Assembly (NCBI GenBank): GCA_910579995.1
Contig: CAJTWH010000009.1
Location: 1-64,000, forward strand
Direction of reading: 5' to 3'
DNA: 64,000 nt
Source of the DNA: an uncultured Muribaculaceae bacterium
GTDB taxonomy: Bacteria > Bacteroidota > Bacteroidia > Bacteroidales > Muribaculaceae
Part shown: positions 51,100 to 59,480 of the stretch, in pieces
How the letters are laid out: each line of letters begins with the position of its first letter
How positions within the stretch are numbered: the stretch's first letter is position 1
Position numbers and translations under genes: made by a program
Notes under the pieces: generated by a model
Told to the model about the DNA's origin: nothing
The model's database searches: none
What the model saw: only the letters and a program-made list of their open reading frames with translations

Positions 51100-52427
51100 G
51101 CAGGCCCGAAATGGATTTCGAAAGCTATTATCGCGGGCTGATGGAATCATGGTTTCTGTCAGAACCGCTGCTGTTTGATGTAATGTGCGCCCATAGCCTT
51201 GTGCGGAATGAGCGTATGACGTGCAATCTCCGCATAGGAGAGCAACGCTTGGAGTATAACCCGCTGCGTCTTGGCGGCAAAAGTGGCAGCGAACTTGAAA
51301 CGCTTGTAGAGATAGAGGCAGTGCGTGTGCTTCTGAAACACCCCTATCAACGCCGGCCGCTCAACGCGAGGCTCGACGCCATGCTTATAGCCAGCGACCT
51401 TACTATCTCCGAGCATTATCACAAGCGCAGCAAAAGCATGTATACTCGCGATAGCTGGCGTCGACCGTCGGCATTCAACATTCCTCCACGGCTTTCGTAT
51501 GAGGAATATTATGCGCTTGTCTGCGAGGTCCTTGCTTCCATGACCGCCGATGAGCAGATGTTGGAACCCGATATGCCCGAAGGCGGAGACAAGCAATGGA
51601 AGCGCTATCAGGACTATACACCCAAAGAATCACAGACAGAGGGCGAAGGCGATGAGATGATACCCTTTGGCATTGACGGAAACCGGAGCATACCGGGCAG
51701 CGGCTTGGAAGAAATGCCCTCGGCCGACAACGCGGAGGAGCTTGCCGGAGCTGCCGATAAGGCGGCCTTGTGGAATGCCGACCCCTTGATGTCGGAGCGG
51801 ATAGATGATATGGTAGACCGTGCGGAGCAGGCTACTGCCACAGGGTCGGTAAAGGGCTCGGTGATGGTGCTTATAAAGCAGGCACGCGAGATTCCGCTCA
51901 ACGTAGGTGCTCATCTGAGCCGCTTCCGCACTTCAGTTATTTCTACCTCGCGTACTCTTACGCGCATGCGTCCGAGCCGCCGATATGGCTTTGCGCAGAT
52001 GGGCGTGCGCCATCCATATTCAACGAGAATATTGGTCGGAATCGACACGAGTGCCTCTGTGCCGATGGGCGCCCTCCGGCAGTTTTTAGGAGTAATCAAC
52101 CACTTTTTCAAACAGGGAGTTGAGCAGATTGATGTGCTTGCTTTCGATGCCGACCTGCAATTGCCGGTGCAGACAATGCGTCAGGCGGCGAAGAGCATAA
52201 AGCTCTCCGGCCGCGGCTCTACTCATTTCCAGCCGATTATCGACTATTATTGCGCGAGCGACTACGACGGGCTGATAGTATTTACCGACGGCGAGGCTTC
52301 CGACCCCATAGTGCCGGAAGGTAAAAAGGTACTGTGGGTGCTGAGCTCTAAATGGGATTATCAGCGCTTCCGTCTTGAACCGAAATTATATATACCGACT
52401 CTACCTCACAATGCAAACCGAGATTGA
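51096..52427 (+). CDS. VWA-domain protein of the metallopeptidase-like DUF2201 type
   Basis: This 443-residue protein has an N-terminal helical half, an acidic, glycine-poor linker (about 175-260), and a C-terminal VWA domain (about 305-435) with the MIDAS residues D-T-S-A-S in 'GIDTSASVPM', Thr in 'GRGSTHF' and Asp in 'FTDGEASD'. In relatives the N-terminal half carries HExxH. Here the same place reads 'IEAVRVLLKHPYQRRP' (I73-E-A-V-R77), so the metal site is lost. It overlaps the MoxR gene by 4 nt. It probably binds a target and is remodelled by the ATPase (inference). Confidence 0.88.
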   Translation: MSRPEMDFESYYRGLMESWFLSEPLLFDVMCAHSLVRNERMTCNLRIGEQRLEYNPLRLGGKSGSELETLVEIEAVRVLLKHPYQRRPLNARLDAMLIASDLTISEHYHKRSKSMYTRDSWRRPSAFNIPPRLSYEEYYALVCEVLASMTADEQMLEPDMPEGGDKQWKRYQDYTPKESQTEGEGDEMIPFGIDGNRSIPGSGLEEMPSADNAEELAGAADKAALWNADPLMSERIDDMVDRAEQATATGSVKGSVMVLIKQAREIPLNVGAHLSRFRTSVISTSRTLTRMRPSRRYGFAQMGVRHPYSTRILVGIDTSASVPMGALRQFLGVINHFFKQGVEQIDVLAFDADLQLPVQTMRQAAKSIKLSGRGSTHFQPIIDYYCASDYDGLIVFTDGEASDPIVPEGKKVLWVLSSKWDYQRFRLEPKLYIPTLPHNANRD

Positions 52428-53979
52428 AGAAAAAGAAATCAGAGCGCGCCTTGACAGCGCATTGGCCGCTATATTGACCGAGGCTCTGCCGGGCACGGTG
52501 CTAAGCGAATATCAACTGCTTAAGGAAACAGGCGATGAACTCTATAATGCGGTTCACCGTCGATTCTATAATATGGCAGACAGTGAAGAAGATGAAGAAG
52601 ATGATGACGACATGTCATGGCTCGATGACTTTGACGATGGCGAAATGCCGGCACCCAAGTCGACCGGAATGGAGCGGCTGCCCTACGGACTTCTTGCCTC
52701 GGCGCAAGAACTTGGCTATAAGCTCAACTCAGGAGGAGGAGTGATAGAATGTGAACTCTCGTCGACACTTACCCTGCGGATATGCCTTGTGCCGCCGGGA
52801 CAATATAAAGACATCTCTTACCGCCTCAATTTCTGTCAGGGAGGAATCACGGCATATTCAGCTCTGAGATATGTAAGCAATGCGCTTACGGGGGAGTGGC
52901 TTAGGATACTTGTCGCAACTGCAGCCAAGCATGGCCGGCGGCTGCATGACGAGCTCGACGAAAAAGTCAGCGAAATGCTTGTCGCACGGCAAGAGCGCAG
53001 AATATTCGAGACGGCGCTGCCTCACTTCGTTAAGGTCTTCGGGAAAAAGAATGAATTTCAATGTAAAGTGGATTTTACCGATACCGAATTCGACGCCGAC
53101 GCCGTGCTTCACGTAAAACTGTCGCACAACAAACGGGTGTCGTTTCCCATCTCGATGGACGGTTTCTCGGAAGAGTTGGGGATAATAATGCCTGTGGTGT
53201 CGGAGCTCCGCCGGATACAGCATGATCTGACGTCGGAATTCTCGGTAGAATCAATCACTGCGATATGCGACAGAATAGACCGCATAGAATCGCAACGACC
53301 TGTTTCGGCTGCCTCGAACGCACTCACGGCCGCTACGTCGTATGTGTCGCTTGGATCGGCTGAAAAAGCCACTTTGCCGATAGCGCTCAAACGGTCGGTG
53401 ATGGCTGAGCTGACAGGACGTGAAATCCGTTATGCCCTTGATGGAGATGAGCTCAGGTTCGATTTTGCAGGATTTGAGGTGTCGCTGAGATTTGACGATA
53501 AACAGCGCGCGATAGAGGTGCGCATAGAATTTCACAATTCCTATTACGAATTGACCCGTACATACAGTATACCGCCGTCGCAATGTGTGGATAAGGCGTT
53601 TGTGCGCTTCGTGAGAAAATTTTTAGACGGAGCAGAGGAGCTGGCCGTTAAGCTCGACAGTTTGCTCGAAATTGAATATAACAGCAAAAGGGCTTACTAT
53701 CAGTTCTGCAACAATGTGCGTGCTACAGTCGACGCGGAAGTCCTCGGGTGTGATTTTAACCATATATTAATAGTTGAGAATCCGCCACGTTGCGTAGGGT
53801 TTCTACATCTCGAACTTGATAAAGACCGCTATCTCACACTGAGATTGATACCATCGACATATAAAAAAAGGATAAAGGCCGCGGTAGAGGTTTGCTCCCG
53901 TGTGAGCAGGCTTAGAAAAGAAGCCGGCATAGCCTTCCATTACCGCACATATCCGCAGTATATGAAATGGACTGATTGA
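52411..53979 (+). CDS. Unknown protein of the MoxR-VWA operon (522 aa)
   Basis: I do not recognise a family. The 522-residue protein has no signal peptide or membrane segment. It has a very acidic stretch (about residues 46-65, SEEDEEDDDDMSWLDDFDD) and is otherwise mixed alpha/beta. There are two beta-rich parts (about 100-150, and 335-400 with 'FDFAGFEVSLRFDDKQRAIE') and helical connectors. It overlaps the VWA gene by 17 nt, which fixes the ATG at 52411 over the longer frame start at 52375 inside the VWA gene. The context says it belongs to the same complex; it may be the substrate or the effector. Confidence 0.75.
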   Translation: MQTEIEEKEIRARLDSALAAILTEALPGTVLSEYQLLKETGDELYNAVHRRFYNMADSEEDEEDDDDMSWLDDFDDGEMPAPKSTGMERLPYGLLASAQELGYKLNSGGGVIECELSSTLTLRICLVPPGQYKDISYRLNFCQGGITAYSALRYVSNALTGEWLRILVATAAKHGRRLHDELDEKVSEMLVARQERRIFETALPHFVKVFGKKNEFQCKVDFTDTEFDADAVLHVKLSHNKRVSFPISMDGFSEELGIIMPVVSELRRIQHDLTSEFSVESITAICDRIDRIESQRPVSAASNALTAATSYVSLGSAEKATLPIALKRSVMAELTGREIRYALDGDELRFDFAGFEVSLRFDDKQRAIEVRIEFHNSYYELTRTYSIPPSQCVDKAFVRFVRKFLDGAEELAVKLDSLLEIEYNSKRAYYQFCNNVRATVDAEVLGCDFNHILIVENPPRCVGFLHLELDKDRYLTLRLIPSTYKKRIKAAVEVCSRVSRLRKEAGIAFHYRTYPQYMKWTD

Positions 53980-54087
53980 GTGCTGCCGGGCATAACCTCG
54001 TGTTGAAATTACAAAAAAATAAATAGGCCCGGGGGAGAAAAAAACGCAGATTGGCGTTATATATGTATACAGACAACAGAAACAGGT

Positions 54088-54978
54088 ATGAAAAAAGACA
54101 TGATATTTTTTTCGGCTGATGGCCAAGGCTTGACGTCGACTTCTGCAAACCATGTGGCCAATCTGGCCAAGGAAATGGTGCGTGTACTCGAAACGACGCT
54201 TGCCTCGATGGTGCTTTATTCTACCTCGGTGGCGCTGATAGGCTCTGACACGGAGAATAAGCTGAATATGGGCGCGGCGGCTGACGACCTTACCGATATG
54301 CCGCGCAAACTGCGCACCATAGCCAAGGCGAAATCGCTTATAGCATGGCTTCGGGAGGCTATCAAGGCCAAGGAGCGTCTTGCAGCCGAGGCGGCGAATT
54401 ATACTTTGGAAGACTATTGCCGCGACCGGGATATCGAAATGCCCAAAATGCCCGAGGCAAAGCCTTATCTTACCGAAGACGATTATTATGCGTCGCTGCC
54501 CATCGGCGAGCGTAACCGCTATTATGAGCTTGAGACAGTGGCGGCGGTATTGGGGCAGGCCATACATCCGGGCGGCAGCTTTGCGACAGCACGCGACGCT
54601 CTTGCCACGCGGCTCAAAACGCCCCGCGAGGTGAGCGGCGACGGACGTGACACTCTCATCTATACCTATACGCCGACGGTAGACCCTGAGGCGGTGGAAG
54701 AGATGTATTTCAAGATTCAGAAGCAATATCGCGAGGCGCAGGCGGCGCTCAATGCCATTAAGTTTGAATGCGAGCGCGCTGTGAAAGAATCGGAGCTTGC
54801 CGCGCGAAATGAAAACCTCAATGCGACAAAGGCTTATAATGAGCGTGTGGCTATGCTTCGCGACGAACTCTCGAAGTATAATCTCGAGCGGGTCAAGGCG
54901 GTCGGAGACATGCGCATAGTCATACCCGAGTCGTTGCGCGAGATCTACAATGAGGTAACGAGCCTCGGCAAAAAATAA
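54088..54978 (+). CDS. Unknown helical protein of the MoxR-VWA operon (296 aa)
   Basis: I do not recognise a family. The 296-residue protein is mostly helical, with coiled coil likely at about 205-275 ('YFKIQKQYREAQAALNAI' and 'ERVAMLRDELSKYNLERV'). The N-terminal 40 residues include 'NHVANLAKEMVRVLETTLAS'. There is no signal peptide. It lies 108 nt after the 522-aa protein. The gap contains no terminator that I can see, so co-transcription is likely. It may be a scaffold or structural part of the system. Confidence 0.75.
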   Translation: MKKDMIFFSADGQGLTSTSANHVANLAKEMVRVLETTLASMVLYSTSVALIGSDTENKLNMGAAADDLTDMPRKLRTIAKAKSLIAWLREAIKAKERLAAEAANYTLEDYCRDRDIEMPKMPEAKPYLTEDDYYASLPIGERNRYYELETVAAVLGQAIHPGGSFATARDALATRLKTPREVSGDGRDTLIYTYTPTVDPEAVEEMYFKIQKQYREAQAALNAIKFECERAVKESELAARNENLNATKAYNERVAMLRDELSKYNLERVKAVGDMRIVIPESLREIYNEVTSLGKK

Positions 54979-55342
54979 AACGGATGTAAGAGAGCGGCAG
55001 CCCGTTTGTGGCGCCGTAATCTGAATGATGAAAGCGGGGTGCAATGTATTTTCAACTGTGCGGCAATTGCTGCAAAAAAAGAAGCTTGAAAATGGCTAAG
55101 GATATTAAAAATTGTCCACCGCTGCAAACTTTGAAGTTAACCGATGAAGGCGTGAAAACCGGAGGTTGTTTTTGTTCTTGTGCGGCAGGTGGGTTTTAGA
55201 TTTAGTCCTTGCTTTCGCTTGTTTTTGCACCCGGCTTTCATCAACATACGTCGCGGCGGAGAAGACACTGTCATCTCCGCCGTGTTTTTTATGGACTAAA
55301 TGGACTTGAATGGGGGAAGTCAACGACAATCAATAAGACAAC
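54979..55342. other. Intergenic region after the MoxR-VWA operon
   Basis: No gene is supported here. A strong terminator is at 55254-55288. It is nearly 280 nt from the last stop, so either the operon has a long 3' UTR or a short separate transcript ends there. A possible -7 box AAACTTTG lies at 55126-55133 but has no -33. Confidence 0.5.
55254..55288 (+). terminator. Terminator downstream of the MoxR-VWA operon
   Basis: Stem cggcggaga (55254-55262) / tctccgccg (55274-55282), then tgtttttt. Confidence 0.8.
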
Positions 55343-55433
55343 AAACAAAACGGAGCGTATCCCAAAAGGGTTACACTCCGTTTATATAGATTTAGATATT
55401 TCTAAATTAATGGATTATTTCACATTCCTCGAA
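55343..55433 (+). repeat. Distal direct repeat of the dnaK 3' end (91 bp, left boundary of island)
   Basis: It matches 59391-59480 with four substitutions and one inserted base. It contains the dnaK terminator hairpin (with one broken pair), the stop region and the last six codons. The insertion breaks the reading frame, so this copy is a non-coding fragment. No dnaK sequence precedes it, so it is a duplicated piece. Confidence 0.95.
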
Positions 55434-55581
55434 TGTAAAGCATGCTAATATTTAATCATTTATGTTTACATGTTCCAAATATGCCAACTTTATGATGAAA
55501 ACCAATCAAGTTAATTCATTCTAAATCTATGATATTTATGGATATCAAATCAATCGTTAACAGGATAACTATAGTCGAGAA

Positions 55582-57480
55582 TCAATGCCATGATATCGAA
55601 TTCAATGTCTTATGCCATGGTTTTATTTCAATGGATTCTGCTAAACTTGGAGGATGGGGGACACCATTAATTATCTGTTGAAAAAGATCATATAATAACA
55701 TCTCCCCATTAATTGCTATTCCAGTGGCCTTTGTTATTCGGACTAAAGAGTTACTGTAATAATAACATCCATTGAATTTAACCCATTCAAAATTTTCTAG
55801 CATATCAAACTCAATAGAAATACCAGGGATTGACGTATGATAAAGTTTATATCCGTGGCTTGAGAATTTTTCGATATTATCTATTATACCTTTCTCTACA
55901 CTATCTAATATTGCGAGCTCATTCATGAGATTTTTCACCTCAGTTCGATATATCGGGGACGAAATATTATCATGCGAAAAGGGATTTAAGAGTCTGTCTT
56001 TGTAATGTTCTAAGTTTGGACACGGATTAGTCATTGCAAACCGACAACAAAAATCAGAGAAAGCTGTAATCAAACCACCAAGCATTTTATGTCGCGTTTC
56101 CCCAGTTGGTGTAAACTCAAGACTGAAGTGTTTGGGTAAAATTTCAATTAATTTTCTCTCGGAATAACGTCGCAAAGAATTAAGACAAGCCGCAAAATCG
56201 CAATTGCAGTAGTGTCTCTTGGCCTCGTCAAAAGAATCAGAAAGATTTTGCTCCAATATTACAGGTTTGGGATAAGGGGTTGTAACTAATGGGTCTTCAT
56301 AAAGATTAAATACTTTCCAATCTACAATAGATCCTTTTTTCTTTATTTCTGCGGATACCAAGTGAAAAAAAGCCCTATCATGCGTGAAAATAAAAGTTTG
56401 GAATCGAGATGAATGCTTAATAATTTCATCAACTACCTTAACTCTGTTCCCCATATCTAAACTAACTAGAATATCATCTAGTACAAGCATTTTTACACTA
56501 TCCGGCCAGTTAGTTTTAGTATCTGATATTGCTAGACGTAATGCAATACTCATACAAGTCAACTTTGCTTCATTAAAGAAGGACCTAGGATGTAGTATTT
56601 CACGATTAATCTCAGGTATATTCAGAGATGTAAGCCTTGCTTTAAGAATTATTTGAGGATTGTGAATATGACCATCATAACGTCTCGGTGCTATCCTTTG
56701 ATTAAATACGCATGCTTTATAATCTAAAACAATATCAATCTCAAGTCCATACACATCATGTAATGTACGATTAGTCTTAATCTCAATCTCTTGTAAAATA
56801 GTTTTAACTGCTTTGTTAAAATTATTAATTAATTCCTGAAAAGCAATATAGCGCGGATGATTTTGCTTGAAAGAAGTCTTACTCTTTTTATTTCGTTCTA
56901 ATGTCGGTGGAATTGATTGAATATAATCCCACCACTCTTTGAAACTTATTGAATCTATAAAGTTTCCATCTAAATCGTTTATGCCTCCAATTACAGATAA
57001 AATTGGGAATATTTCTCTGTTAAATATATCAAATACTTCATTGTCGACACTATTACGTTTTTCAAAAAGAGATGACAAAAATTTATAATTTATGAAGTCA
57101 CTCGCCATAAACGCCTTTTGCATAAAATCCTTCAATACAGGACTTGTCGCGTTGGCAATGTTCAATGAATCCTCACAGTCTTTTGATGCATTAGAATCTA
57201 CATCCCGAAAAATCATACGTAATCTTGAGGTTTCATCTGAATTTGAATAACGATTCCTCAAATGTTGTGAGTTTGATGCGTCAAAATATTTTCTTGCATC
57301 TGATATGGAAGGATTTTTTAATACACTTTGTATAATGGTAAACAAACTCCAATATATAGAACTCTTGCCGCTACCATTTTCTCCGTATAGGAGAATATTT
57401 TTACATTGCGGATTAAATATAAAAGTATCTTTAAAGAATTTGAAATTTTCAATCTCCAAAGAGTCTATTCGCCAATTCAT
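55582..57480 (-). CDS. SMC/RecF-like AAA ATPase of the dnaK island
   Basis: This 632-residue protein begins with 'IDSLEIENFKFFKDTFIFN', the typical N-terminus of RecF/SMC-like ATPases. Walker A is 'GENGSGKSS' (33-41). The signature is 'FFNEAKLTCMSIALRLA' (301-317), more like FSEGE-type than LSGGQ. Walker B is 'MLVLDDILVSLD' (331-342), and the H-loop is 'IFTHDRAFF' (H367). Between the lobes (about 80-290) is a helical insert, too short for a long coiled coil. Residues 400-632 form an extra domain of unknown type. It lies 4 nt after the HsdS-like gene. A defence role is inferred from context and fold. Confidence 0.78.
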   Translation of the reverse strand: MNWRIDSLEIENFKFFKDTFIFNPQCKNILLYGENGSGKSSIYWSLFTIIQSVLKNPSISDARKYFDASNSQHLRNRYSNSDETSRLRMIFRDVDSNASKDCEDSLNIANATSPVLKDFMQKAFMASDFINYKFLSSLFEKRNSVDNEVFDIFNREIFPILSVIGGINDLDGNFIDSISFKEWWDYIQSIPPTLERNKKSKTSFKQNHPRYIAFQELINNFNKAVKTILQEIEIKTNRTLHDVYGLEIDIVLDYKACVFNQRIAPRRYDGHIHNPQIILKARLTSLNIPEINREILHPRSFFNEAKLTCMSIALRLAISDTKTNWPDSVKMLVLDDILVSLDMGNRVKVVDEIIKHSSRFQTFIFTHDRAFFHLVSAEIKKKGSIVDWKVFNLYEDPLVTTPYPKPVILEQNLSDSFDEAKRHYCNCDFAACLNSLRRYSERKLIEILPKHFSLEFTPTGETRHKMLGGLITAFSDFCCRFAMTNPCPNLEHYKDRLLNPFSHDNISSPIYRTEVKNLMNELAILDSVEKGIIDNIEKFSSHGYKLYHTSIPGISIEFDMLENFEWVKFNGCYYYSNSLVRITKATGIAINGEMLLYDLFQQIINGVPHPPSLAESIEIKPWHKTLNSISWH

Positions 57481-57484
57481 ACTT

Positions 57485-58159
57485 TTATTTTTTTTGCTTT
57501 TCAGCCAATGTTAGAAAGTAATGCGTAAATGCTTTTGCATTATCAATTAATGCATTGGATTCTGATGATAAGATTTTGAACATTTGTTCAAAATCTGGGA
57601 ATAAATTATTGGGGAATAATATATCTATATTTCCAATTAAATCAATATTATTCTCATAAAACAAATCAGAATGATATAATTGAAAAACCATCGAATCACA
57701 AATCATGTGAAAAAATGATGCTTTGACTTCAAAATAGCGATCATTTTCAGATGATTGGTTATTCTTATAAAGAATAAATTGATTGCTGATATGGCTTAAT
57801 TTTGACTGCAATGTCAAAGCGATCTTCGGAATAATGAAATTTTTTAGAGAAGATAAAGTAACGTTTAACGAAACCGCGGGACTAGTTGCTTTTAAATGCT
57901 CATATCGAAAGGCTCCAGAGTTTAATAACAAGGTTATATAGTCTATTAAAAAATGGTCGTTTATATTAGAAACTAAATATCCTGATAAATCTGTTTGTTT
58001 TACAAATTCCGATACAATATAATCCTTATATATGATTCGAGGTACATAGATAGAGTCTACTCGATCCATCAAAATAGAGGGATCGTAATGATTCGATTCT
58101 GGAAGTTTAAAAATCTCCGATATATGATTGAGTTTAAGGAACTCGATTTCCTCATTCAT
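57485..58159 (-). CDS. HsdS-like half-TRD protein of the dnaK island
   Basis: This 224-residue protein resembles one target-recognition half of a type I restriction specificity subunit. The segment 'LLNSGAFRYEHLKATSP' followed by 'VTLSSLKNFIIPKIALTLQSKLSHISNQF' has the form 'yL.S..g...l...ts....i....Lk.i.IP.p.l..Q.ki', the typical end of a TRD and start of the spacer helix. A helical tail (about 140-224) follows. No HsdM or HsdR gene is near, so DNA recognition is used with the ATPase next to it, or the match is only structural. Start: ATG at 58157-58159; a TTG two codons upstream is also open. Promoter 58213-58244. Confidence 0.6.
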   Translation of the reverse strand: MNEEIEFLKLNHISEIFKLPESNHYDPSILMDRVDSIYVPRIIYKDYIVSEFVKQTDLSGYLVSNINDHFLIDYITLLLNSGAFRYEHLKATSPAVSLNVTLSSLKNFIIPKIALTLQSKLSHISNQFILYKNNQSSENDRYFEVKASFFHMICDSMVFQLYHSDLFYENNIDLIGNIDILFPNNLFPDFEQMFKILSSESNALIDNAKAFTHYFLTLAEKQKK

Positions 58160-58212
58160 AAACAAATTGGCTGTTTTTTAAAGGCTTCAATAAGATAGTC
58201 CTTTTCAATTTG

Positions 58213-58244
58213 CAAAGATAATATTATTTTGGGTATTCTGCAAA
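58213..58244 (-). promoter_or_regulatory. Promoter of the island operon
   Basis: On the minus strand TTTG (58241-58244), 20 nt, TATCTTTG (58213-58220): an exact match, 54 nt before the ATG. The island thus uses host-type promoters. Confidence 0.8.
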
Positions 58245-59390
58245 TTTATGTGTTTCAATAGACATCAATAGCCACGACTCTTTTCATTTAAAAAACGATG
58301 ATTTTTTCAATCTTCTTGATTTACAGGCTTTTTGTTTAGGTAATGTCAAATGTCTGTTTTTCTCGGTCGGGCAGATATTGAAATTTGATAGAAAAGTACT
58401 GTTGAAAATCAGTTTATTAGCAACTCTGCTTTACTGTCCATTTTTTAATGAAAGAGCCGTGTTCAATAGGCTGTTAAAATCTTATCTATAAGTATTGTGT
58501 AATATCATAAACCTTGTTTATATAGTGAGGATAGTTTCGACTGTGAAGTTTGAACTATCCCTTTTATTTTGGTGGTCAATGCCTTAATATTGAGACAGGA
58601 AGATTCGGTTGTCTCGCTTATGAGGGTGAGGCCGGATTGGAATGTCTACGATAATATTGCCCGGTTGTAGCCATGTCGAAGAGATTTATGCACTTGCAAT
58701 TGGAGGGATGGAAACGACGCGAGTAGTTGCAATCAGCTTTAGTCTCTGCATCAAAAGCACAAGCCCATCGAAAGGTTAAGCCGGTTCGAAGAGAGCCGAC
58801 GACGGCCTTTCTTTTTTCTTCCCCATAACGAAAACAGCCCACCGGATTATAAGTGAGCTGTTTTCAATTCTTCATTATATTGCTATTGCTGAGTTAACAA
58901 TACCTTATATGTTGTTTATTGGGCATCATTCCGGTTAAAATGATAGTCCATGTGTTTGAATCATATCCTTGCGTCACCGCACTCATCGCATTTTTGCGTT
59001 ATCTCATATTTCGGGTCAATATAAAAATAGGTTGTTAAATTATTAAGTTTAAATGTATAGGAGTGTATAGCTCAATTTTATGAGAAACGCCAGTCTGTAT
59101 AAGTAGTTGTATGTAAGTGCGTTCCAATAGGATGTTAGTGGCTGGCCAACAAACTCAATCCCTAAAATAAAATTTTACTCGGGTAGTTTTTTAACATTTC
59201 AACATGGTTTTGCAGCTGACCCCATATTTCGCACTTGGCAAATTCCTTTATCTTTGGGCATGTAAGACCGCATTAGCCGATATAAGGCTACATAAGACAC
59301 ACCTTTCCGTAAAATAAGACATGTTCCAAATAGGTGTCAAATACAACGGAAATTAATTAATTTTAGTCTATCTGTTTACATTTAATTAAT
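58245..59390. other. Gene-free part of the island
   Basis: No convincing gene is seen on either strand in 1146 bp. It holds a hairpin (ggatagtt/aactatcc, 58529-58560, then cttttatttt) and a second stem (aaaacagcccac / gtgagctgtttt, around 58832-58864). A patch of higher GC (about 58570-58850) is unlike the rest of the island and suggests a mosaic. A 14-mer acatgttccaaata at 59319-59332 repeats one at 55468-55481. Confidence 0.55.
58529..58572 (+). terminator. Terminator-like hairpin in the island
   Basis: Stem ggatagtt/aactatcc with a 16-nt loop, then cccttttattttgg. No gene upstream on the plus strand is evident. Confidence 0.5.
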
Positions 59391-59480
59391 AAACAAAACG
59401 GAGCGTAACCCAAAAGGGTTACACTCCGTTTATTTAGATTCAGATATTTCTAAATTGATGGATTATTTCACTTCCTCGAA
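59391..59480 (-). repeat. Gene-proximal direct repeat at the dnaK 3' end (right boundary of island)
   Basis: Counterpart of 55343-55433. It includes the terminator of dnaK and its last six codons (FEEVK and stop), which are intact here. Confidence 0.95.
59396..59431 (-). terminator. Terminator of dnaK
   Basis: 16-bp stem (59396-59411 / 59416-59431; aaacggag...ctccgttt) with one G-U pair and a 4-nt loop. Confidence 0.85.

Larger units (their letters stand above)
55434..59390. mobile_element. AT-rich island between dnaK-3'-end repeats (~4 kb)
   Basis: The 3957 bp between the two 91-bp repeats are much more AT-rich than the flanks. They hold two minus-strand genes (55582-57480, 57485-58159) with their own promoter and ~1.15 kb without genes. 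The arrangement (intact repeat at the gene end, broken copy at the far side) is that of an element integrated at a gene 3' end. No integrase is seen inside, so it may have been mobilised in trans or have decayed. Confidence 0.65.

Noticed and set aside
53803..55044. Minus-strand frame of 413 codons opposite the MoxR-VWA unknown genes
   Set aside because: It covers parts of two plus-strand genes and the gap between them. The product has odd composition and no start signals. The plus-strand genes fit the operon spacing.
58618..58842. 74-codon minus-strand frame in the gene-free part of the island
   Set aside because: No promoter, no recognisable motif, and it lies in a patch of mixed composition. 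It is possibly a relic, but not supported as a gene.
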